From contig CAZEKX010000062.1 of NCBI GenBank assembly GCA_964512955.1, forward strand, positions 1 through 11,481: a DNA stretch of 11,481 bases, given 5' to 3'. This DNA comes from HGM04593 sp964512955 (GTDB lineage Bacteria > Bacteroidota > Bacteroidia > Bacteroidales > Bacteroidaceae). The notes beneath the pieces were generated by a model. That model saw nothing but the letters and a program-made list of their open reading frames with translations, did no database searches and was not told where the DNA came from. Shown here piece by piece: positions 6,795 to 11,481 of the stretch (positions are counted from its first letter, which is position 1; every line of letters starts with the position of its first letter). The translations under genes and the position numbers were made by a program.

Positions 6795-7268
6795 TTACTC
6801 GTGATGGTATGGCATGTGGTTTATTATTGTGTAGGCGCGGTATAACTGCTCTACAAAGAGTAGGCGTATCATTTGGTGCGAAAAGGTCATGCGTGATAGT
6901 GAAATCTTTTCGTTGGCAACAGAATAAACTTTTGGAGAGAATCCATAGGGACCACCTACAACAAAAATAAGACGTTTAACCGAAATGTTCTGCTTGTGTT
7001 CAATCCACGACGCAAACTCTGTTGAACGGAACTCTTTTCCGCCTTCATCGAGTAAAACAATGTGGTCGCCATTGTTTAAAGATTTAAGAATTAGTTCTCC
7101 CTCTTGCTCTTTCTGTTGAGCCTCGCTCATTTTACGTGCATTTTTCAGTTCAGGAATAACTTCTATGTCGAATGGAATAAAATGCTGAACACGTTGTCTG
7201 TATTCATCTATTCCCGAAATAATATTCTTGTCTATCGTGCGTCCTACAACCAGTAGTGTAATTCTCAT
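6795..7268 (-). CDS. rlmH: 23S rRNA (pseudouridine1915-N3)-methyltransferase
   Basis: RlmH is a small SPOUT-class methyltransferase that uses S-adenosylmethionine to methylate pseudouridine 1915 in helix 69 of 23S rRNA, acting on the assembled 70S ribosome. The 157 residues match the family size (155 in E. coli). Diagnostic features are the N-terminal MRITLLVVGR, the LLDEGGKEF stretch (72-80), the SAM-binding knot VVGGPYGF (103-110), the block LSRMTFSHQMIRLLFVEQLY (124-143) and the C-terminal PYHHE (153-157) that reaches the partner active site in the homodimer. It diverges from nadC and has a -7 box at 7310-7317 giving a leader of about 35 nt. Its stop is one base from that of the convergent lipoprotein. 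Confidence 0.97.
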   Translation of the reverse strand: MRITLLVVGRTIDKNIISGIDEYRQRVQHFIPFDIEVIPELKNARKMSEAQQKEQEGELILKSLNNGDHIVLLDEGGKEFRSTEFASWIEHKQNISVKRLIFVVGGPYGFSPKVYSVANEKISLSRMTFSHQMIRLLFVEQLYRAYTIINHMPYHHE

Positions 7269-7309
7269 CGTCTTGAACTTTAGGTTTGCTCTAACTTCTT
7301 AATGTGTTG

Positions 7310-7317
7310 CGAAGATA
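7310..7317 (-). promoter_or_regulatory. rlmH -7 promoter box
   Basis: On the minus strand this reads TATCTTCG followed by CA, one mismatch from TAnnTTTG and the same ten bases (TATCTTCGCA) as the nadC box facing the other way. A T6G run ends 12 bp upstream, too close for a standard -33 element, so the upstream half is weak. Transcription would start about 35 nt before the rlmH ATG. Confidence 0.5.
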
Positions 7318-7349
7318 TTAAACTCCTTTCAAAAAATACCTATAAAAAA

Positions 7350-7375
7350 CCGATAGTTTTTGTTTCTATTATCGG
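7350..7375. repeat. Inverted repeat around the nadC -33 element
   Basis: CCGATA (7350-7355) and TATCGG (7370-7375) form an inverted repeat with a 14-bp interior that contains the -33 TTTTTG of the nadC promoter. The shape suits a dimeric repressor site, but I cannot match it to a known regulator of NAD synthesis (NrtR, NiaR) from memory. A short AT-rich inverted repeat could also be chance. Confidence 0.35.
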
Positions 7376-7390
7376 AAATCTTTATCTTCG
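7357..7390 (+). promoter_or_regulatory. nadC promoter
   Basis: TTTTTG (7357-7362) and TATCTTCG (7383-7390) are separated by 20 bp, the arrangement used by the Bacteroidota primary sigma factor (-33 TTTG, -7 TAnnTTTG). Transcription should start about 6 bases after the -7 box, leaving a very short leader of roughly 12 nt before the nadC ATG at 7409. This is the best promoter in the window. Confidence 0.7.
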
Positions 7391-7408
7391 CACAAAATTT
7401 CTACTGTT

Positions 7409-8260
7409 ATGAATGTAAAAGACGAACTTATTGACAGGCTTATAGCCCTTGCATTTGCCGAGGATATTGGCGATGGCGATCACACAACTCTCTCTTCAAT
7501 TCCTGCCGAGGCACAGGGAAAAAACATGTTGCTTATAAAAGAAGACGGTGTTCTTGCGGGAGTAGATATGGCAAAACGTATCTTCAACCATTTCGACCCG
7601 ACGCTCTCTGTCGAGGTGCTTATAGAAGATGGTGCCGAGGTGAAAAAAGGCGATATAGCAATGTATGTAACAGGCAGTGTGCGTTCTTTGTTGCAAACAG
7701 AACGTCTTATGCTTAATGTTATGCAACGTATGAGTGGAATTGCTACTATGACCCGTCGATATGTACGTCAATTAGAGGGTACCAATACTCGCGTATTGGA
7801 TACTCGTAAAACAACTCCTGGTATGCGCATAATGGAAAAGGAGGCTGTTCGTATTGGTGGTGGAGTGAACCATCGTATTGGCCTTTTCGATATGATACTT
7901 CTCAAAGACAACCATGTCGATTTTGCGGGTGGAATACCGCAGGCAATCCGTCGTGCACAAGAGTATTGCCGTCAGAATGGTAAAGACCTGAAAATAGAGA
8001 TTGAGGTACGTAATTTCGAGGAATTGCAACAGGTGTTGGAAATTGGTGGAGTACAGCGTATTATGTTCGATAACTTCTCGCCCGAGATGACACATAAAGC
8101 GGTTGAGATGGTGGCTGGACGTTACGAAACGGAATCGTCGGGTGGTATTACTTTCGATACCTTGCGCGATTATGCTTTTGCCGGTGTCGATTTTATATCT
8201 GTAGGTGCTCTTACTCACTCTGTGAAGGGGTTAGATATGAGTTTCAAAGCGGTGCAATAA
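7409..8260 (+). CDS. nadC: Nicotinate-nucleotide diphosphorylase (quinolinate phosphoribosyltransferase)
   Basis: NadC converts quinolinate and PRPP to nicotinate mononucleotide, CO2 and pyrophosphate, joining de novo NAD synthesis to the shared pathway. The 283 residues form the usual N-terminal sandwich (about 1-115) and C-terminal alpha/beta barrel. Active-site motifs are all present: DTRKTTPG (131-138), GVNHRIGLFDMILLKDNH (152-169) with Arg156 and Lys166, IEIEV (196-200) with Glu199, MFDN (219-222) with Asp221, ESSGGI (242-247) and VDFISVGALTHS (260-271). ESSGGI replaces the more general EASGGI, a conservative change. nadA and nadB are not in the window, so the gene stands alone. It has its own promoter at 7357-7390 and probably ends at the hairpin spanning its stop codon. 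Confidence 0.97.
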   Translation: MNVKDELIDRLIALAFAEDIGDGDHTTLSSIPAEAQGKNMLLIKEDGVLAGVDMAKRIFNHFDPTLSVEVLIEDGAEVKKGDIAMYVTGSVRSLLQTERLMLNVMQRMSGIATMTRRYVRQLEGTNTRVLDTRKTTPGMRIMEKEAVRIGGGVNHRIGLFDMILLKDNHVDFAGGIPQAIRRAQEYCRQNGKDLKIEIEVRNFEELQQVLEIGGVQRIMFDNFSPEMTHKAVEMVAGRYETESSGGITFDTLRDYAFAGVDFISVGALTHSVKGLDMSFKAVQ

Positions 8261-8268
8261 CCGCTTTG
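8245..8268 (+). terminator. Hairpin spanning the nadC stop codon
   Basis: CAAAGCGGT (8245-8253) pairs perfectly with ACCGCTTTG (8260-8268) around a six-base loop; the TAA stop (8258-8260) lies at the loop/right-arm junction. The following TTGAG is a poor U-tract, so this is either a weak terminator or a 3'-end stabilising hairpin. Its place between nadC and the kinase promoter fits the end of a transcription unit. Confidence 0.5.
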
Positions 8269-8297
8269 TTGAGTAATACCTCTGTTTTACTGATTTC

Positions 8298-8329
8298 ACT
8301 TGATATATACGCGAAAAATGCTTACTTTG
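8298..8329 (+). promoter_or_regulatory. Promoter of the kinase/regulator operon
   Basis: ACTTG (8298-8302, with the -33 TTG at 8300-8302) and TTACTTTG (8322-8329, seven of eight to a TAnnTTTG core allowing the second base) are 19 bp apart. The start site would fall about 10-12 nt before the ATG at 8347, like the short leader of nadC. This supports 8347 as the kinase start, since an upstream TTG-start reading (8266) would run through the promoter and the nadC hairpin. Confidence 0.55.
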
Positions 8330-8346
8330 GCTTAATATTTTATCGT

Positions 8347-9618
8347 ATGTATTGGGGTGTTAAGAGAAGGTATGTAGAATATATCATTTATACTCTTTTT
8401 TGGGGTACTTTGATTATGTTACCATTTATAGGGGAACTCATAAATGGTAACATTGTCGGTGTCGATTGGAACAAAGTCTTTAATTCGTGGCTTTTTATAT
8501 CTCCGGCATTTATTCTGTTCGTTATAAACAATAACATACTTATGCCCTATTTCCTTTATAAAAGAGGTAGGACCCAGTATGTCATACTGTTAATACTTGC
8601 AACTGTATTTTTCTATTTTCTTTATGTGATGGTGCAGAACTCCTTTAAAGGAGATAATGAACCGGAACCATATTGGGATAGATGGAATTCGCGTATCGAA
8701 CGAATGGAACGTGGCAGAAAACCGGAACATGGATTAACCGAAAGAAAAGGGGGTAAGCATGTGCCTCCACCCAGAGTGGTTGCCCGCGTAAAATATTATA
8801 AGGTCCAAAAAGCGCCTTATGAGTCGTTGATATTCAATAAGCAAAAGGTTTATAGTGTTAAATTGGATAAACCTAAACGTCCGAGCGATTTCCTGCTTTC
8901 ATCAATACTGCATCCTTACAGTGTACAGTTCCTGCTTATTGTCTTTGTACTTATGTTCAATATCTCGATACGTCTTTTGTTTTATACAATACGTAATGAG
9001 GCACGTCTAAAGGAACTCGAACAACAAAAACTGAAATCGGAACTTGAATATCTTAAGTTTCAAATAAATCCGCACTTTTTCATGAATACTCTTAATAATA
9101 TTCATGCTCTTATAGACATTGACAAAGGTAGTGCGCAGAAATCTATTATTGAACTTGCAAAAATGATGCGATACGTACTTTATGAGTCGCCCGAGGCTTT
9201 TGTGTCGCTCGATAAGGAGTTGCAAATGATTAAGAGTTATATAACTCTTATGCGTTTACGATATACCGACATGCTTAAAATAGAATTGTCGTTTCCGAAC
9301 GATATAATGGGAGCAAATATTCCATCGTTAATGCTCATGTCGTTTGTTGAGAATGCTTTTAAACATGGTATTTCGTATAACAACCCATCCGAGGTATATG
9401 TTTCTGTGTATATAGACAATGGTAATATCGTTTTTACGTGTCGCAATACTATAAACTCGGTAGAAAACGTACAGAACAAGGGTGATATTCCCGGTATTGG
9501 ATTTGATAATACGCGAAAACGTTTGAAACTGTTGTATGGCGAAAACTATACTCTCAAAATTTGGAGAAGTGATAACTATTATAATGTCCTATTAAAAATT
9601 CCTCTTCGTAATGATTAA
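8347..9618 (+). CDS. LytS/YehU-type sensor histidine kinase
   Basis: This is an inner membrane sensor kinase of 423 residues that phosphorylates the LytTR regulator encoded next. Four transmembrane helices are visible at about 11-30, 49-70, 77-97 and 193-214. Between the third and fourth lies a periplasmic loop of about 95 residues rich in Lys, Arg and Pro, the likely sensor part. A short coiled-coil linker (217-236) leads to the His_kinase domain: QINPHFFMN with phospho-acceptor His243, then the ATPase part with the N-box SFVENAFKHG (332-341, Asn336) and the G-box PGIGFDNTRKRL (382-393). The frame is open back to 8266 (TTG), but ATG 8347 is preferred because a promoter core and the nadC hairpin lie before it. 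It overlaps the regulator gene by 8 nt, implying translational coupling. The signal sensed is unknown. Confidence 0.93.
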   Translation: MYWGVKRRYVEYIIYTLFWGTLIMLPFIGELINGNIVGVDWNKVFNSWLFISPAFILFVINNNILMPYFLYKRGRTQYVILLILATVFFYFLYVMVQNSFKGDNEPEPYWDRWNSRIERMERGRKPEHGLTERKGGKHVPPPRVVARVKYYKVQKAPYESLIFNKQKVYSVKLDKPKRPSDFLLSSILHPYSVQFLLIVFVLMFNISIRLLFYTIRNEARLKELEQQKLKSELEYLKFQINPHFFMNTLNNIHALIDIDKGSAQKSIIELAKMMRYVLYESPEAFVSLDKELQMIKSYITLMRLRYTDMLKIELSFPNDIMGANIPSLMLMSFVENAFKHGISYNNPSEVYVSVYIDNGNIVFTCRNTINSVENVQNKGDIPGIGFDNTRKRLKLLYGENYTLKIWRSDNYYNVLLKIPLRND

Positions 9619-10348
9619 GTGTATAATAGTAGATGATGAGCCTTTGGCTTTGGCTCAACTTAAGAGTTATATTGAACGAGTTCCTTTCTTGGAGTGTGTG
9701 AAGTCGTGTTCTTCGTCGGCTGAGGCTATGTCGGCTCTTGCCGAAAATAGTATAGATGTGATGTTCCTCGATATTAATATGCCCGATATAACAGGTTTAC
9801 AACTGGTACGCAGCATAATAAACCCGCCAAAAGTGGTGTTCACTACAGCGTACTCGGAATATGCAATAGATGGGTTTAAAGTCGATGCGATCGATTATCT
9901 GTTAAAACCGTTTGCTTTCGAGGACTTTCTTAAGGCTGCCAACAAGGTGAAGGATTTGTGTGCTTTGGAACGTATGGCTTCGGGCATGAACAATGATAAT
10001 ACTCTTGGAGACGAAGAGTGCATATATGTGAAATCCGATTACAGAATGATGCGTGTCCCTATCCGTTCTATCCGTTTTGTGGAGAGCATGAGCGAATATG
10101 TACGCATATTTGTCGATGATAATCCAAAGGCAATAGTTACTCTGTTAAGCATGAAAAAGGTAGAGGAGGTTCTGCCTAAGAACTTATTCATGCGAGTGCA
10201 TCGTTCATATATCGTAAACTTGAATAAGGTTAAGGAGATTTCGAGAATGCATATAGTCTACGATGACAAAATCTCAATTCCCATAGGTGATATGTATAAA
10301 GATAAGTTCTTTGAATATATCGATGGGCATTATTTGGGTAAAAAATAA
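9611..10348 (+). CDS. LytTR-family response regulator
   Basis: This is a 245-residue transcription regulator. The receiver domain (1-118) has the acidic pair Asp8/Asp9, phospho-acceptor Asp54 in MFLDINMPD, the switch Thr79 in FTTAYSEYA and Lys99 in LLKPF. The C-terminal LytTR domain (about 134-240) carries the expected IYVKSDYRMMRVPI, FVESMSEYVRIF and FMRVHRSYIVNLNKV segments and binds DNA through beta-strand loops. The ATG overlaps the kinase stop in ATGATTAA. Pairing of LytS-like kinase and LytTR regulator is standard in Bacteroidota. The target is not evident; neighbours are the kinase itself and the downstream reductase, 56 bp away. Confidence 0.95.
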   Translation: MIKCIIVDDEPLALAQLKSYIERVPFLECVKSCSSSAEAMSALAENSIDVMFLDINMPDITGLQLVRSIINPPKVVFTTAYSEYAIDGFKVDAIDYLLKPFAFEDFLKAANKVKDLCALERMASGMNNDNTLGDEECIYVKSDYRMMRVPIRSIRFVESMSEYVRIFVDDNPKAIVTLLSMKKVEEVLPKNLFMRVHRSYIVNLNKVKEISRMHIVYDDKISIPIGDMYKDKFFEYIDGHYLGKK

Positions 10349-10370
10349 TACTCTTTTTATCGAAAATACC

Positions 10371-10378
10371 TACCTTTA
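10371..10378 (+). promoter_or_regulatory. Candidate -7 box before the ketopantoate reductase
   Basis: TACCTTTA differs from TAnnTTTG only in the last base and lies 26 bp before the ATG at 10405. No TTG is found at the right distance upstream, so read-through from the two-component operon is equally possible. Confidence 0.3.
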
Positions 10379-10404
10379 CACATCCTAATAAAAAATATTG
10401 TAAA

Positions 10405-11412
10405 ATGAGAGTTGCTATATATGGTGCCGGTTCTTTGGGGACAATCTTAGGTGCGTACATTACAAAGAACGGGAGAGAAATTGATTTGATAAATCGTAAT
10501 AAAGCACATGTTGAGGCTCTTTGCTCTAATGGAGCCCAAATAGTTGGAACTGTAAATTTTAAACAGAAAGTTACGGCTTATACTCCCGAAATGATGTCGG
10601 GGAAATATGATATTATATTTCTTATGACGAAACAGCAGCTTAATAAAGAGGTGGTAACCTTTTTAAAAGATTTCCTTGCCGAAGAGGGTGTTGTTGTAAC
10701 TCTGCAGAATGGTATTCCAGAACTTGGTATTGGCGAAATAGTAGGAGAAAATCGCGTGCTTGGTTGTACTGTGGCATGGGGTGCTACATTGCAGGCTCCG
10801 GGTGTTTGCGAACTCACAAGTGCCCCCGATAGTTTAACCTTTTCATTGGGTTCATTGTCTCCAACACCCAATAAATTGTTTAATGAGGTGAAATCTTTGT
10901 TGGAACTTATGGGACCGGTTGAACGTGACGATAATTTTGTAGGTACACGATGGAGCAAATTACTTATAAATTCGGCATTCTCGGGTATGAGCGCGGTGCT
11001 TGGCTGTACATTTGGAGAGGCTGCAAAGAATAAAAAGTCGTGTAAAATTGTGCAGGCTTTAATAAAGGAGTGTATAGATGTGTGCGCGGCAGGGAAAATA
11101 AAGATAGAGCCTGTACAGGGTAAAGATATTGTTAAATTGCTCGACTATAGTAATCCTATTAAAAAGGCTATATCTCTATTTATTATTCCTATTGCAATAC
11201 GCAAACATGCTCTGCTTAAAGCAAGTATGTTGCAAGACCTTGAAAAAGGAAAAAAGACCGAGGTCGATGCCATAAATGGTGTTGTGAGTGCTTACGGTCG
11301 CAAGGTGGGTTGTCCTACCCCCATGAACGATATGGTGGTTAATGTTATACATAGGATAGAGAACGGGGAATTTGCTCCATCGTTCGATAATCTTAAGTAC
11401 TTTGTTCAATAG
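10405..11412 (+). CDS. panE: 2-dehydropantoate 2-reductase (ketopantoate reductase) family protein
   Basis: PanE/ApbA reduces ketopantoate to pantoate with NADPH, a step toward pantothenate and CoA. The 335-residue protein has an N-terminal Rossmann fold with GAGSLG (7-12) and Asn30/Arg31 after the second strand, fitting NADPH preference. The central LMTKQQ (73-78) and NGIPE (102-106) blocks and the C-terminal helical domain follow, with Lys185 and Asn189 in WSKLLINS and Glu286 in KTEVDAING, which match the catalytic Lys and substrate-binding residues of E. coli PanE. It is somewhat longer than the E. coli enzyme (about 303 residues). panB and panC are not in the window, and paralogues of this family act on other 2-oxo acids, so the substrate is likely but not certain. 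It lies 56 bp after the LytTR regulator gene. Confidence 0.85.
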   Translation: MRVAIYGAGSLGTILGAYITKNGREIDLINRNKAHVEALCSNGAQIVGTVNFKQKVTAYTPEMMSGKYDIIFLMTKQQLNKEVVTFLKDFLAEEGVVVTLQNGIPELGIGEIVGENRVLGCTVAWGATLQAPGVCELTSAPDSLTFSLGSLSPTPNKLFNEVKSLLELMGPVERDDNFVGTRWSKLLINSAFSGMSAVLGCTFGEAAKNKKSCKIVQALIKECIDVCAAGKIKIEPVQGKDIVKLLDYSNPIKKAISLFIIPIAIRKHALLKASMLQDLEKGKKTEVDAINGVVSAYGRKVGCPTPMNDMVVNVIHRIENGEFAPSFDNLKYFVQ

Positions 11413-11420
11413 GTTTCTCT

Positions 11421-11481
11421 CTATTCTTTTATACTGTCAAGATAGAAGTGCAACAAAATCCCCACCTTGCTCACGACTTTG
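11421..11481 (-). CDS. Possible 3' end of a gene beyond the right edge (partial)
   Basis: On the minus strand a frame open from the edge ends at TAG (11421-11423) and reads KVVSKVGILLHFYLDSIKE. A second minus frame is also open from the edge and ends at TGA (11437-11439), reading SREQGGDFVALLS. I cannot decide between them or name a family. If real, the gene converges on the ketopantoate reductase gene. Confidence 0.25.
   Translation of the reverse strand, partial: KVVSKVGILLHFYLDSIKE

Noticed and set aside
8266..8346. N-terminal 27-residue extension of the histidine kinase from a TTG codon
   Set aside because: The TTG is part of the nadC hairpin and the extension covers a promoter core; the internal ATG at 8347 explains the layout better.
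1..11481. CRISPR array, prophage, defence genes, tRNA or rRNA genes
   Set aside because: No regularly spaced repeats, no phage or nuclease genes and no tRNA-like cloverleaf were seen on either strand; nearly all of the window is explained by ordinary core genes.

Overview
The window reads as an ordinary chromosomal stretch of a Bacteroidales bacterium (phylum Bacteroidota), probably a gut-type Bacteroidaceae/Prevotellaceae relative. The reasons are AT-rich coding sequence, almost no Shine-Dalgarno sites, promoter cores of the Bacteroidota form TTG-N19/20-TAnnTTTG, lipoproteins of Bacteroidota type, an OmpH-like protein with the family's typical Bacteroidota C-terminus, and a LytS/LytTR two-component pair. 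Species cannot be named from sequence alone.

Left part (1-3820). A possible fragment of an upstream gene ends at position 46. A promoter-like box, two hairpins and a strong intrinsic terminator at 183-212 follow; together they could make a small RNA of about 80 nt. Next is a 692-residue lipoprotein with a repetitive beta-helix of the Cthe_2159 carbohydrate-binding type (265-2343). Facing it on the minus strand are a thioredoxin (2366-2662), an OmpH/Skp-like envelope protein (2742-3344) and a conserved small single-pass membrane protein (3380-3622). The last two look co-transcribed from a promoter near 3688. A perfect 12-bp hairpin separates ompH from the thioredoxin gene.

Middle part (3822-8268). 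pepD, a zinc dipeptidase (3822-5279), is followed by a surface-type lipoprotein with an N-terminal beta-sandwich and a beta-helix (5333-6793). This runs tail-to-tail, with a single base between, into rlmH, a 23S rRNA methyltransferase (6795-7268, minus). rlmH and nadC (quinolinate phosphoribosyltransferase, 7409-8260) diverge from a 140-bp region that carries two near-identical -7 boxes, one per direction. A hairpin straddles the nadC stop codon.

Right part (8298-11481). A LytS/YehU-type histidine kinase (8347-9618) overlaps a LytTR response regulator (9611-10348) by 8 nt, and a PanE/ApbA-type ketopantoate reductase follows (10405-11412). The last ~70 bases hold only a short open reading frame from a gene beyond the edge.

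Most genes are housekeeping (dipeptide use, ribosome modification, NAD and probably CoA precursor synthesis, thiol redox) or envelope functions. I see no defence island, prophage, CRISPR array, tRNA/rRNA gene or complete insertion sequence, and no convincing new multi-gene system. The most rewarding leads are the candidate small RNA at 121-212, the rlmH/nadC control region, the hairpin before the thioredoxin gene, and the kinase with its large basic periplasmic loop and unknown target.
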